A stretch of DNA of 64,000 nucleotides from Mogibacterium sp. (GCA_017405845.1 JAFQZQ010000024.1:22105-86104), one strand, 5' to 3'; shown: positions 42,571 to 51,926, numbered from the stretch's first letter. Numbers and translations: made by a program. The notes: generated by a model from the sequence alone, not told the origin.

Positions 42571-44121
42571 CTAGATCTCTTTTATCTGTCTGACGACATC
42601 CATGATGGTGCCGTCGCGGGCTTCGATTATGCCGACTATTCTGTCTTCAAACTCCACCTTGTCCGGCTCGCCTACTATAGAGTAAGCGATGTCGCGGAGC
42701 TCTTCGATCGTCTTGAGCGGCACGCAGTCAGCTTCCTTGAGAGCCTGCAGAATGTCTTGCCTTGCAGGGTTGACAGCGACTCCGTAGTCCGTGACTACAA
42801 CGTCGATGCTCTCACCCGGTGTGGTTACTGTTGTGACGTCCGTGCAGATGGCCGGTATCCTTCCCTGGAGCAGCGGGCAAATGACTATTGCGCATTTTGC
42901 TCCCTGTGCGGTGTCAGGATGTCCGCCCTGAGCTCCGGTGATCATTCCGTCAGATCCGACCACTACGTTGCAGTTAAAGTGTACGTCTACCTCGAGCGAC
43001 GCGAGCACAACGTAGTCCAGCTTGTTTACTACAGCACCCTTGTTGAGCGGGTTGGCGTATGCCGCAGCCGGAATTCTGTGGTGATTCGGGTTCTTGAGGC
43101 TTCGTACAGCGTCGAGGTCGAAGTCCTGTACGTCGAGCATTACTCTGGCCATGCCGTCATCGAGAAGCTTGCACATTGCCTTCGTGAGACCTCCGACTCC
43201 GAAGCCCATGTGTATGTTGCGCTCCCTCATTATCTCAGCAAGATACTGTGTGGATGCGATCGACGCTCCGCCTACTCCCGTCTGATACGAGAAGCCATCC
43301 TTGAACCAAGGAGTGTTTACAACTACATCGGTGCAGTACTGCGCCATGAGAAGCTTGCGCTGATCGGTCGTTGGTTTTGCAGCACCCGTAGCGATTTTTG
43401 ACGGTATACCGATCTCGTCTACAACGCACACATAGTCGACCTTGGTCTGCGAAATGTGAGCCGGGAAGTTAGGATAAGGCACCAGGCAGTCGGTGATCGC
43501 CACGCAGTGATCGGCGTGGTTTCCGTCTACGATGGCATAACTCAGTACGCCGCAGTCCGCCTTGCCTCCGATACCTCTTAGGTTACCGTAATCGTCAGCA
43601 GTCGGAGCTCCGATGAAAGCAATGTCGATATGGCTTTCGCCGGTCGCTACCGATCTTACTCGTCCGCCGTGCGAGCGCATTATGGCGAGGCCCTTGAGCT
43701 TGCCCTTCGAGATGGCTTCACCTATGCCTCCTCTTACGCCCGACGACTCGATGTCGGTGATGGTCCCGTCCTCAATCATCGGCACGAGAGCGGTATGCGC
43801 CTTGCCGAGCGAGGATGCGCAGATCCTTATGTCCTTGAGACCCATCTCGTGGATCTCTTTCATTACCATGTTGACTATCAGGTCGCCCTCGCGGAAGTGG
43901 TGGTGGAACGACACTGTCATTCCGTCGTGCGCATCGCACTTCTCCAGAGCCTCCCTGATGCTTCCAACCAGTTTTGATTTCTCGTTGTTCATTACCGGAC
44001 GGATAGTCGGTCCGTGCAGTGTGACAGGCTTATCGTCGCGGTAAAAATTGCCCTGAAACGGTTCTTTCCCGGTGATCTCGAGTATCTCTTCCGGGATCTC
44101 TCTTCCTACTGCGTTAATCAT
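42571..44121 (-). CDS. citF: Citrate lyase alpha subunit (citrate:acyl-carrier transferase)
   Basis: This 516-residue subunit exchanges the acetyl group on CitD for citrate, forming citryl-ACP. The CoA-transferase-like features are [20 protein letters not shown] near residue 83, [29 protein letters not shown] near 126, and [29 protein letters not shown] near 298. The gene begins 1 bp after citE ends. The length matches known CitF proteins (about 510). Together with CitE it splits citrate into acetate and oxaloacetate. Confidence 0.96.
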   Translation of the reverse strand: MINAVGREIPEEILEITGKEPFQGNFYRDDKPVTLHGPTIRPVMNNEKSKLVGSIREALEKCDAHDGMTVSFHHHFREGDLIVNMVMKEIHEMGLKDIRICASSLGKAHTALVPMIEDGTITDIESSGVRGGIGEAISKGKLKGLAIMRSHGGRVRSVATGESHIDIAFIGAPTADDYGNLRGIGGKADCGVLSYAIVDGNHADHCVAITDCLVPYPNFPAHISQTKVDYVCVVDEIGIPSKIATGAAKPTTDQRKLLMAQYCTDVVVNTPWFKDGFSYQTGVGGASIASTQYLAEIMRERNIHMGFGVGGLTKAMCKLLDDGMARVMLDVQDFDLDAVRSLKNPNHHRIPAAAYANPLNKGAVVNKLDYVVLASLEVDVHFNCNVVVGSDGMITGAQGGHPDTAQGAKCAIVICPLLQGRIPAICTDVTTVTTPGESIDVVVTDYGVAVNPARQDILQALKEADCVPLKTIEELRDIAYSIVGEPDKVEFEDRIVGIIEARDGTIMDVVRQIKEI

Positions 44122-44122
44122 T

Positions 44123-45025
44123 TTACAGATCCCCCTTGTATACTCCCGATGCCTTTGCCAGGGCTATCGTTCTCTTTGCGCCGTCGTAGAATGCGATATC
44201 TATCATCTTGCCGTCTACCGTGAACACTCCGATTCCCTGAGCCTTCTTGGTATCGATCTCCTTGATAACCTTTTCAGCGAAGATGACATCCTTCTCCTTA
44301 GGCGTATATATCTCGTGTACCACAGGGATCTGGCGCGGATTTACTATCGACTTTCCGTCAAATCCCATGGAATGTATAATCTCGACTTCCCTTCTGAAGC
44401 CCTCCATGTCGTCAAGATTGGTCCACACGGTATCGAAGCACTGCACCTTGGCGGCTCTCGCAGCTATTACCATGTGCTGTCTTGCTCCCATGAACTCCAC
44501 TCCGGTTCCGGAGATGGATACCTGGAGGTCCTTGGAATAATCTCCTCCCGAGAGGGCGATGCCGAAGAGTCTCTCTGACGAATCGCAGATGCTCATGGCG
44601 TTGATGACTCCTCTTGCGGATTCGAGAGCGGCCATGATCAGCACGCTGCCTTCCGGTCTGCTGAACTCTCTCTCGGCTTCGGCGATGGCGTACTCTACCG
44701 TGCGCACATCGTCGGCGTTCTCAGTTTTAGGGATGCGGATGGAGTCGCAGCCTCCCGCAACGGCGCACCTTACATCCTCGCGCCAGAGGTTGGTATCGAG
44801 TCCGTTGATGCGGACTACTCTCTCAACTCCCCTGTAGTCTATCTCCTGAAGAGCATGATAGAGGGAGTAGCGTGCTGCGTCCTTTTCTCTCTCAGCTACC
44901 GCATCTTCGAGGTCGAGCATGATCGAGTCCGGCTTATATACGTACGGATCCTTGATAAGGCTCGGTTTCTGGCAGTTCAGAAACATCATGGTGCGGCGCA
45001 GGCGGTATTTATTAGGATTGTTCAT
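44123..45025 (-). CDS. citE: Citrate lyase beta subunit (citryl-ACP lyase)
   Basis: A 300-residue HpcH/HpaI-type TIM barrel. The start MNNPNKYRLRRTMMFLNC has GGGGAGGT upstream, and its ATG overlaps the citD stop (ATGA), so the two are translationally coupled; a longer frame upstream is not needed. Motifs are DSIMLDLEDAVAEREKDAAR near residue 35 with the Mg-binding acidic residues, and RINGLDT near 74. CitE cleaves citryl-ACP to acetyl-ACP and oxaloacetate. Confidence 0.96.
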   Translation of the reverse strand: MNNPNKYRLRRTMMFLNCQKPSLIKDPYVYKPDSIMLDLEDAVAEREKDAARYSLYHALQEIDYRGVERVVRINGLDTNLWREDVRCAVAGGCDSIRIPKTENADDVRTVEYAIAEAEREFSRPEGSVLIMAALESARGVINAMSICDSSERLFGIALSGGDYSKDLQVSISGTGVEFMGARQHMVIAARAAKVQCFDTVWTNLDDMEGFRREVEIIHSMGFDGKSIVNPRQIPVVHEIYTPKEKDVIFAEKVIKEIDTKKAQGIGVFTVDGKMIDIAFYDGAKRTIALAKASGVYKGDL

Positions 45026-45321
45026 CGTATCATACCTCCCCAGTTTATTCTGCCTTCGTGTTCGGCAGCGCGCATAACGGCGCACTCCACTCTTGCCTTG
45101 ATAGTGCAGTCGAGAGCACCCTTGTCCACTATGCTGACTCTGCCCTTGCGGACTCCGAGGCGTTTGAGCGTCTCAAGCGCCACCTTTCTTATCTGCCTTC
45201 CGTACTGCCTTATGACAGCACTCTCAAGTTCGAGCTGCAGGCCTTTGTCAGCCGGTTCGACCGTTACCATGCAGTCGCTGCTCTCAAGGGTTCCGGCAAC
45301 TGCGGTCTTTTTGATTTCCAT
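45022..45321 (-). CDS. citD: Citrate lyase gamma subunit (acyl carrier protein)
   Basis: This 99-residue acyl carrier subunit carries the phosphoribosyl-dephospho-CoA group on a serine in GTLESSDCMVTVEP (Ser14 or Ser15). The rest (LQLELESAVIRQYGRQIRKVALETLKRLGV) is the usual small alpha/beta carrier fold. It overlaps citE by 4 bp and follows the aconitase gene by 21 bp. The prosthetic group is made by CitXG encoded in the neighbouring operon. Confidence 0.95.
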   Translation of the reverse strand: MEIKKTAVAGTLESSDCMVTVEPADKGLQLELESAVIRQYGRQIRKVALETLKRLGVRKGRVSIVDKGALDCTIKARVECAVMRAAEHEGRINWGGMIR

Positions 45322-45342
45322 GGTTTTCCTCCCGGTAGATAC

Positions 45343-47586
45343 TTATTTGTTCTGTGCCGCATAGTAATTCATGAGGCAGCCTTCGAGGATTATGGTCTTT
45401 TCATCTTCGGTGAGTCCCTTGACGTAAAGTGTGATGTCATCGACTTCTCCGCTTGCGCGTACCGCCTTTGCAGGGATCTCCTCGCATCCCGCTTCGATAG
45501 CAGCGCGGATGCCCGGTACGAATACGAAGTCGCCCTCTTCATAAGGGAACTCGTCTCCCTCTGCCAGGGTGAACGGGATTATTCCCCAGTTGATGCAGTT
45601 GCTGCGGTAACGCTTAGTCGCATACTCATAGCAGATGTTGGCGAATCCGCCAAGCACCTTCTGGCACGATGCGGCCTGCTCACGCGCGGATCCGTCTCCC
45701 GGCTTGTTGGCGAATACACATGATCCAAACTGTGTGTTTTTCATCAGTTCTTCTGCATCTCCGACAGCGCTGAGTGCCTTTACCATTTTGGCAGGTTTTT
45801 CTCCGGCGCGGCGTGCAGCCTCGTCAGCGGAGACGGCCTTGGAGCGGCCTACGTACTCAGGAACGCGGCGCGAAAGTGCGAATTCCGAGAGGCGGAGAGG
45901 ATTGCTCCTGTATGAGCTTGTCTCTCCCGAAGGGATCAGCTCATCTGTTGTTGTAACAGGGTCTCTGATCACAGCCGCGAGCTCGAGCAGCATGTTGTCT
46001 GCCAGCTCGTACATCTTAGGCCAGTCGGTGATGTTCGGTCCGAGTATGAGCTCGGTATCCGGCTCTGCCTTACCGAATCCGTAGTAGCAGCGCTTTTTGT
46101 ATACTTCGTTATCGAATGTGTACGGGACCTGCTCGGTCTCGTAATCTATGTCGGTAGCCGCTGTTATGTAGCCGCCGTTTTTGGCGGTCGCAGCGATAGA
46201 TCTCGAATCCATGAGAGCAACGGCGCTGATCTGACCTTCGCCCGGCTTGGAGCCTTCTCTGTTAGGGAAGTTCCTTGTTGTGTGGCGGAGTGAGAGTCCG
46301 TTATTGGCCGGAACATCTCCTGCGCCGAAGCAAGGTCCGCAGAACGACGGCTTGATTACGGCACCGGCCTCCAGCAGAGCTTCTGTCTTGCCGGCTCTGG
46401 TAAGCGCCAGACTCGTAGGCACGCTGGTCGGATATACCGACAGCGAGAAGTAGCCGTTGCCTGTGCTTCCGTCCTTAAGGATATCTGCAGCCTCAACGAT
46501 GTTGTCGAAAATGCCGCCCGAGCAGCCGGCGATTATTCCCTGGTTGGCAAGTACGCCCTTGTCGCTGACCTTCGATCTGAGATCGAGATGAGCCTTAGGG
46601 AACTTCTTAGCCGCCTCTGCCTCAACGCCTGCGAGTATCTCGTCTGCGTTCTCGAGGAATTCGTGTATCGTGTAAGCGTTCGACGGATGGAAAGGAAGCG
46701 CTATCATCGACTCCATCTTGTCGAGCTCGATGGTTATTATCGCATCATAGTATGCACCTTCCTTTGGCTCCAGCTTCCTGTAGCATTCCGGACGCTTGTG
46801 AATCTGATAGTACTTCTCTATCTCTTCATCTGTAGCCCAGATCGATGAGAGGCAGGTCGTCTCTGTAGTCATTACGTCGATGCCGCTTCTGAAATCGTAA
46901 GGCAGGTATTCAAGTCCCGGGCCTGCAAACTCGAGGACCTTATTCTTGACCAGCCCCTGTCCGAAAGTCTCCTTTACCAGAGCTATCGCTACGTCATGAG
47001 GGCCGATACCTTTCTTAGGCTTGCCAGTCACATAGCAGAGCACTACTTCCGGTGGCGTGATGTCCCATGTGTTCTTAAGGAGCTGCTTAACGAGTTCCGG
47101 TCCGCCCTCGCCGACTCCCATTGTGCCGAGAGCTCCGTAGCGGGTGTGGCTGTCTGATCCGAGTATCATGTTGCCGCATGCTGCCAGCTCCTCTCTTGCG
47201 TAAGAGTGAATGACACTCTGGTTTGCCGGTACATAGATGCCGCCGTATTTTTTAGCTGCGGAAAGGCCGAATACGTGGTCATCCTCGTTGATGGTGCCGC
47301 CTACAGCGCAGAGGCTGTTGTGGCAGTTTGTCATTGCATAAGGAATCGGGAACTCCTTCAGGCCGCTTGCTCTGGCCGTCTGGATGATCCCGACGTATGT
47401 GATGTCGTGCGAAACGAGCGCATCGAAGCTGATATGAAAAATACCGTCATCAGACTGGGCGCGGTGAGCGTTCAGTATCTGATAAGCTATGGTGCCGTTT
47501 CTTCCGGCGCTGCGGTCTGTGCCTTCTGCCGCCTTCTGAGGGGCGCCATTATGCCATTCGGTACCCTGCTGATAATACTTGATCAT
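45343..47586 (-). CDS. Aconitate hydratase (aconitase), about 747 residues
   Basis: A large aconitase-superfamily enzyme that isomerises citrate and isocitrate through a [4Fe-4S] cluster. Visible features are NCHNSLCAVGG, MILGSDSHTRYGALGTMGVGEGG near residue 145, the first cluster Cys in IAGCSGGIFDN near 370, and the Cys pair in SFCGPCFGAGD near 430. A C-terminal swivel domain (YRSNCINWGIIPFTLAEGD) follows. The start MIKYYQQGTEW has GAAAGGAAGG upstream. The length and N-terminus resemble the YbhJ/mitochondrial-like subgroup rather than AcnA or AcnB. It is first in an operon with citD, citE, citF and icd, which supports a true aconitase role. Confidence 0.9.
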   Translation of the reverse strand: MIKYYQQGTEWHNGAPQKAAEGTDRSAGRNGTIAYQILNAHRAQSDDGIFHISFDALVSHDITYVGIIQTARASGLKEFPIPYAMTNCHNSLCAVGGTINEDDHVFGLSAAKKYGGIYVPANQSVIHSYAREELAACGNMILGSDSHTRYGALGTMGVGEGGPELVKQLLKNTWDITPPEVVLCYVTGKPKKGIGPHDVAIALVKETFGQGLVKNKVLEFAGPGLEYLPYDFRSGIDVMTTETTCLSSIWATDEEIEKYYQIHKRPECYRKLEPKEGAYYDAIITIELDKMESMIALPFHPSNAYTIHEFLENADEILAGVEAEAAKKFPKAHLDLRSKVSDKGVLANQGIIAGCSGGIFDNIVEAADILKDGSTGNGYFSLSVYPTSVPTSLALTRAGKTEALLEAGAVIKPSFCGPCFGAGDVPANNGLSLRHTTRNFPNREGSKPGEGQISAVALMDSRSIAATAKNGGYITAATDIDYETEQVPYTFDNEVYKKRCYYGFGKAEPDTELILGPNITDWPKMYELADNMLLELAAVIRDPVTTTDELIPSGETSSYRSNPLRLSEFALSRRVPEYVGRSKAVSADEAARRAGEKPAKMVKALSAVGDAEELMKNTQFGSCVFANKPGDGSAREQAASCQKVLGGFANICYEYATKRYRSNCINWGIIPFTLAEGDEFPYEEGDFVFVPGIRAAIEAGCEEIPAKAVRASGEVDDITLYVKGLTEDEKTIILEGCLMNYYAAQNK

Positions 47587-47702
47587 TGTTTCCTTCCTTT
47601 CCTGAAACAACTCCGTTTTCACGCTTTTAGAATGCGGGAACATACTTCCCTTCAACTTGATTATAGGATTGTGATTTACCTAATTCCAATACATTTTACC
47701 TG

Positions 47703-47731
47703 AAAAATGATAGACAGATTCTATCATTTTT
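47703..47731. promoter_or_regulatory. Perfect 12-bp inverted repeat in the acn-gntR gap
   Basis: AAAAATGATAGA, five bases, TCTATCATTTTT. It lies about 115 bp upstream of the aconitase start and about 60 bp from the gntR promoter. The symmetrical form suits an operator. A weak terminator in the aconitase leader is an alternative. Confidence 0.45.
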
Positions 47732-47789
47732 GTATTTTCTTGTTTTTCATTTGCAGCCCTTTTTGTTTCACTAAAAGCTGCATTATTTA

Positions 47790-47831
47790 TTGACATTGGC
47801 CGCCAAAGAGTTATACTAAATTGTATACAAT
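47790..47831 (+). promoter_or_regulatory. gntR promoter with ATTGTATACAAT operator
   Basis: TTGACA (47790-47795), a 16-bp spacer and TATACT (47812-47817) form a strong promoter. The perfect palindrome ATTGTATACAAT covers 47820-47831, at the expected start of transcription. A second TATAAT (47845-47850) lies downstream. The position suits autorepression by the GntR protein. Confidence 0.6.
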
Positions 47832-47865
47832 AGCATTAAACGTATATAATATTGCGAGGTGTATC

Positions 47866-48525
47866 ATGGATATCATCAACGGAGAAAAAAACAGCCAGCC
47901 CCTTTCGGCCGGTCTTTATACAGAACTTCAGAAAGACATTCTCTCGGGTGCTCTTCCTGACGGCAGCAAGCTTACCGAGCAGGCTGTCTGCAAAAGATAT
48001 GGTGTGAGCAGGACTCCTGTCAGAGAGGCATTCAGGCAGCTGGAAGCTGACGGCCTTATTGAAAACATACCGAACCGCGGAGCTTTCGTTACCGGTCTCA
48101 CAAGGCGTGACATCTCCGACCTTTTCGACCTCAGAATACTCTTTGAAGTGCAGGCCGTGGAATGGGCAATCAAGCGCATGAGCCCGGAAGAGATCGACAA
48201 GCTCGCGGAGAGTCTGGAGTTCATGGAGTTCTATACTCTCAAGGAGGATGTTGAGAAGGTTCTCTCATTCAACACGCAGTTCCATAACATCATCTATGCA
48301 GGTACAAAGAACCGCATGATCCAGAAGACACTGGCTATCTACCACACTTATCTGAAGTACTCGGCACCTCACAAGACGTATACTGAAGAAAGCCTCAAGG
48401 CAATACTCGAAGAGCACAAGGCCATCTATGATGCTTTCGAGTCGAGAAACGCAGCAGCAGCACGCAAGGCGATGGAGTATCACATGGAGCAGTCGAAACT
48501 CCGCCGTATCGCACAGTACTTCTAG
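47866..48525 (+). CDS. GntR family (FCD domain) transcriptional regulator
   Basis: A protein of about 220 residues. The N-terminal winged helix is of the GntR type (YTELQKDILSGALPDGSKLTEQAVCKRYGVSRTPVREAFRQLEADGLIENIPNRGAFV in family style). The C-terminal helical FCD domain contains DLRILFEVQAVEWA and the metal-ligand-like histidines (FNTQFHNIIYAGTKN, EHKAIYDAF, EYHMEQSK). FCD regulators usually sense small carboxylates. It is transcribed away from the aconitase-citrate lyase-icd operon and followed by an ATP-grasp gene. The ATG chosen has GCGAGGTG upstream; an upstream ATG at 47821 overlaps the operator and is unlikely. Confidence 0.92.
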   Translation: MDIINGEKNSQPLSAGLYTELQKDILSGALPDGSKLTEQAVCKRYGVSRTPVREAFRQLEADGLIENIPNRGAFVTGLTRRDISDLFDLRILFEVQAVEWAIKRMSPEEIDKLAESLEFMEFYTLKEDVEKVLSFNTQFHNIIYAGTKNRMIQKTLAIYHTYLKYSAPHKTYTEESLKAILEEHKAIYDAFESRNAAAARKAMEYHMEQSKLRRIAQYF

Positions 48526-48557
48526 CGTGACAAGTTGAAAGGGAAAAGGGATCTTTT

Positions 48558-49778
48558 ATGAATTTTGTTTTTATATCTCCAAATTTTCCGGATAATTTCC
48601 GAAACTTCTGCGACAGGCTTCACCGTAGCGGCGCCAATGTGTTCGGCATCGGAGATGCTCCGTATGACTCGCTGAACGATTCCCTTAAAGGATCGCTGAC
48701 CGAATACTACAAGGTCGACTCCATGGACGACTACAATCAGGTCTACCGCGCAGTAGCGTTCTTTGCATTCAAGCACGGCCGCATCGACTGGATCGAGTCC
48801 AACAACGAGCATTGGCTTGAGCTGGACGCAAAGCTGAGGAAGGATTTCAACGTAACTACCGGCGTGCAGCCGGAAGAGCTCGCTCTGTGGAAGAGCAAGG
48901 CAGCAATGAAGCCTGTTTATAAGGCTTCGGGTATCCCTTCTGCACGCCAGCATCGCGTATCCACCATAGAAGCTGCCAAAGAATTCCTCGATGAGATCGG
49001 CGGATATCCTGTCTTTGCAAAGCCTAATGTAGGGGTTGGAGCGAGTGAAACTTTTAAAATAGAAAACGAGGACGAGCTCATTGCCTTTTTCGATGCGGTC
49101 AAAGGCAAGGACTACGTTATGGAGGAATTCATCGTAGGCGACATAAATACGTATGACGCCATCTGCGACAGTAACGGCGACCCTGTTTTCGAGTCATCCT
49201 TCAGATGCGTAAACGTCGCTGATTCCGTCAACGACGACACCGAGGCACTGATATTTGTAATGCCGGACATTCCGGATCAGCTGCGCGATTACGGGCGCAA
49301 GGCTTTGAAGGGCTTCAAGGTAAAGAGCCGTTTTGTGCATTTTGAATTCTTCAGGCTTATCGAACCGCGCAAGGGCCTGGCCGATGCAGGAGAGTTCGTC
49401 GGACTTGAGGTAAACATGCGTCCTGCAGGCGGTTTCATACCTGACATGATGAACTACTCGCACTCCACAGATGTATATCAGATATGGGCAGACATGGTAT
49501 GCCACGACCGCAGGCTTAAAGAGCAGGACGGTCCGGACCGCTGGTGCGTGTTTGTAGGCGCAAAGGACAGGTTCAGTCACACGCATACCCGCGAGGAGAT
49601 ACTCGCAAGATATGGCAGCAAGATTACAATGTGCCAGCGCATGCCTGATGTCTTCGCGGCTGCCATGGGCAATCAGATGTACATGGCTCTGCTTGAGACC
49701 GAAGATGACGTGCGAGAATTCGCCGACTATACGCTTGACGAGCAGGCCGGGATCGTGCTTCCAAGCCTGTTTGCCTGA
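48558..49778 (+). CDS. ATP-grasp domain protein of unknown substrate
   Basis: A 406-residue protein with an N-terminal Rossmann-like region (NFVFISPNFPDNFRNFCDRL), then an ATP-grasp fold: GGYPVFAKPNVGVGASETFKI (the nucleotide-binding Lys and Gly-rich loop) near residue 148, YVMEEFIVGDINTYDAI near 188, and FEFFRLIEP...GLEVNMRPAGGFIPDMMN near 270-310, with the Mg-binding Glu and Asn. ATP-grasp enzymes join a carboxylate to an amine or thiol via an acyl phosphate. It lies 32 bp after gntR and before a strong terminator. The carboxylate may be an intermediate of the neighbouring citrate pathway, which is inference only. Confidence 0.8.
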   Translation: MNFVFISPNFPDNFRNFCDRLHRSGANVFGIGDAPYDSLNDSLKGSLTEYYKVDSMDDYNQVYRAVAFFAFKHGRIDWIESNNEHWLELDAKLRKDFNVTTGVQPEELALWKSKAAMKPVYKASGIPSARQHRVSTIEAAKEFLDEIGGYPVFAKPNVGVGASETFKIENEDELIAFFDAVKGKDYVMEEFIVGDINTYDAICDSNGDPVFESSFRCVNVADSVNDDTEALIFVMPDIPDQLRDYGRKALKGFKVKSRFVHFEFFRLIEPRKGLADAGEFVGLEVNMRPAGGFIPDMMNYSHSTDVYQIWADMVCHDRRLKEQDGPDRWCVFVGAKDRFSHTHTREEILARYGSKITMCQRMPDVFAAAMGNQMYMALLETEDDVREFADYTLDEQAGIVLPSLFA

Positions 49779-49783
49779 TTCAA

Positions 49784-49824
49784 AAAACCGGAGCTTATGC
49801 GATTCTTCGCATAAGCTCCTTTTT
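49784..49824 (+). terminator. Bidirectional terminator between ATP-grasp gene and ptsI
   Basis: A perfect 13-bp stem (GGAGCTTATGCGA / TCGCATAAGCTCC, 49790-49819) with a 4-base loop has AAAAAA before and TTTTTG after it. It can serve the plus-strand gntR operon and the minus-strand PTS operon. Confidence 0.92.
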
Positions 49825-49856
49825 GATTGCCTTTTAATGATAATTCTCAGATGCTC

Positions 49857-51563
49857 TTATTCCTTGGCTGCTGCCTTAAGTGCAGCTACGACATCCTCAA
49901 CGTTATCCATTGCCATTACCTTTTCAGCAAGGGCATCAGCCTCAGCCTTTGTCCACTTCGAAATGATGCAGCGGGCTGTGAGAACGAGTACCGGGTTTAC
50001 GCTGTACTCGTCGAGTCCGAACGACATGAGCAGTGGGATCATGAGAGGATCCGCTGCAGCTTCGCCGCACATACCTACAGGTATGCCTGCTTCCTTTGCT
50101 GCTACGATGATCTGCTTGATGGAGCGGAGTACTGCCGGCTGGAATGCGGAGTAGAGGTATGCGACCTTGGCATTTCCTCTGTCTACTGCCATTGTGTATC
50201 CTGTGAGGTCGTTGGTTCCGATCGAGAAGAAGTCTGCCTCTTTTGCAAGGAAGTCAGCTATTGCAGCGGATGCAGCTGTCTCTGTCATGCAGCCGACTTC
50301 AATGTTCTCATCAAATGGGATTCCCTCTTTGCGGAGTTCGTCCTTGATCTCTTCGACGAGCTTCTTAACAGCTCTGACCTCATCGACTGTTGTAACAAGA
50401 GGTACCATGATCTTTGCCTTACCGAAAGCACTGGCTCTGGTGATGGCGCGGAGCTGGGTCTTGTACATGTCAGTATGAGCGAGGCAGTATCTGACAGCTC
50501 TGAATCCGAGGAACGGATTCTCTTCTTTTTCGAAGTCCATGTAAGGGATGTCCTTGTCACCGCCGATGTCAAGTGTACGGATGATGACAGTCTTGCCCTG
50601 CATGGTCTCGAGTGCTTCCTTATATGCTTCGAACTGCTCTTCTTCTGTAGGAAGATGAGTGTTGTCCATGAACAGGAATTCTGAACGGAACAGGCCTACG
50701 CCCTCGCCGTCACATTCCATGGCTTTCTTTGCATCCTTAGGAGTACCTATATTGCAGAAGATCTCAAGCTTGTCGCCATCAGCGGTCAGGGTTTCCTTAC
50801 CCTTGAACTTCTTGAGCTCCTCTTTCTTTCTGTTGAAGTCCTCACGCTTGATGACATAGTCGGAGAGGACACTGATTTCAGGATTGATAAAGACATCACC
50901 TGCGGTTCCGTCTACGATTGCTGTATCCTTGTCTGCAACCAGATCAACGATTCCAGGTACAGAGAGTACAGCTGGTATTTCAAGTGCTCTTGCAAGGATC
51001 GCGGAGTGAGAAGTAGGTCCGCCGACCTCAGTGATGATTCCGGCGACGTTCTCTTTTACGATCTGTGATGTCATTGACGGTGTAAGGTCCTTGCATACAA
51101 GAACTGTGCCTTCAGGTACCTTACTGATATCTACATCCTCAATGCCAAGCAGCTTTTTGAGGATGCTTACCTTTACGTCTGCGATGTCCGATGCTCTCTG
51201 ACGCATCATCTCATCATCCATAGTGGAGAAGATTCCGTAGAACATGTCACAGACTGCTGTGAGAGCTGCTTCCGCGCACTGTCCGGCATCTATCATGCTG
51301 AACATCTCTCCAGACATTGATGGGTCGGAAATCATTACAGCATGGCCCAGAAGGATCTCAGATTCCTTAGGTCCGATGTTTTTCTTTACTTCTTCAGCCA
51401 TTGCATAGGTTTCTTCTACGAAATCATCTATGGCTTTCTGGAAACGTGCTTTTTCTGCATCCGTATCCGTAACTATTTTTGTTTCAAAAGAAAGATCCTG
51501 TTCGATTATGCGGCAGATAGTGCCGATTCCGATTCCTCGTGATGCTGCAATTCCTTTATACAT
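49857..51563 (-). CDS. ptsI: PTS enzyme I (phosphoenolpyruvate-protein phosphotransferase)
   Basis: This 568-residue general PTS kinase transfers phosphate from PEP to HPr. The active-site histidine is in EVGGPTSHSAILARAL near residue 190. The PEP-binding domain has LFRSEFLFMDNTHLPTEEEQFEAY near 292, TLDIGGDKDIPY near 334 and MTETAASAAIADFLAKEADFFSIGTNDL near 430. It is the last gene of the polyol PTS operon and is separated from ptsH by a stem-loop. Having EI and HPr inside a sugar-specific operon suggests a dedicated phosphorelay; whether this is the cell's only EI cannot be seen here. Confidence 0.96.
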   Translation of the reverse strand: MYKGIAASRGIGIGTICRIIEQDLSFETKIVTDTDAEKARFQKAIDDFVEETYAMAEEVKKNIGPKESEILLGHAVMISDPSMSGEMFSMIDAGQCAEAALTAVCDMFYGIFSTMDDEMMRQRASDIADVKVSILKKLLGIEDVDISKVPEGTVLVCKDLTPSMTSQIVKENVAGIITEVGGPTSHSAILARALEIPAVLSVPGIVDLVADKDTAIVDGTAGDVFINPEISVLSDYVIKREDFNRKKEELKKFKGKETLTADGDKLEIFCNIGTPKDAKKAMECDGEGVGLFRSEFLFMDNTHLPTEEEQFEAYKEALETMQGKTVIIRTLDIGGDKDIPYMDFEKEENPFLGFRAVRYCLAHTDMYKTQLRAITRASAFGKAKIMVPLVTTVDEVRAVKKLVEEIKDELRKEGIPFDENIEVGCMTETAASAAIADFLAKEADFFSIGTNDLTGYTMAVDRGNAKVAYLYSAFQPAVLRSIKQIIVAAKEAGIPVGMCGEAAADPLMIPLLMSFGLDEYSVNPVLVLTARCIISKWTKAEADALAEKVMAMDNVEDVVAALKAAAKE

Positions 51564-51587
51564 TTTTTAATTCCTCCGTTAATAAAT

Positions 51588-51614
51588 GCTCCCCTGCAAA
51601 AAATGCAGGGGAGC
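51588..51614 (-). terminator. Intercistronic hairpin between ptsH and ptsI
   Basis: A perfect 11-bp stem (GCTCCCCTGCA / TGCAGGGGAGC) with a 5-base loop is followed on the minus strand by ATTTATT. It is probably a partial terminator or RNA-stabilising stem, as the ptsI ribosome binding site follows at once. Confidence 0.55.
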
Positions 51615-51632
51615 AGAGAAGCGTGCTTATAA

Positions 51633-51896
51633 TCAGTCTCCCATTCCAGAATCGATAAATTCACCGATAGCAGCGAGAGCTTCTTCTTCGTCAGGACCGT
51701 CGCATACTACCTCGATGACTGAACCGTATTTGATAAGTGCAGTCATGAGAAGCATTACGCTCTTAGCGTTGAAGTCCTTACCGTTGTACTTAACAGTAAC
51801 GTTGCTCTGATATTTAGCAGCCATCTGGGAAAGGAGGCTTGCAGGACGCATGTGCATACCAAGCTCATCATTGATTGTAAATTCTTTTGATACCAT
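51633..51896 (-). CDS. ptsH: HPr phosphocarrier protein
   Basis: This 87-residue HPr passes phosphate from enzyme I to IIA. The active-site His15 is in ELGMHMRPASLLSQM, a slight variant of the usual GLHARPA. Ser46 lies in FNAKSVMLLMTAL, so regulatory phosphorylation by HPr kinase is possible in principle. The variant residues around both sites suggest specialisation to the polyol system encoded around it. It lies between the HAD phosphatase gene (30 bp) and ptsI. GAGAG-type ribosome binding sequence precedes the ATG. Confidence 0.93.
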   Translation of the reverse strand: MVSKEFTINDELGMHMRPASLLSQMAAKYQSNVTVKYNGKDFNAKSVMLLMTALIKYGSVIEVVCDGPDEEEALAAIGEFIDSGMGD

Positions 51897-51926
51897 TTTA
51901 CTCTCCTTATTAACATATCCTTTGAG

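Noticed and set aside
45343..47586. Isopropylmalate or homoaconitate dehydratase
   Set aside because: The protein is a full-length single-chain aconitase with swivel domain, and its neighbours are citrate lyase and isocitrate dehydrogenase.
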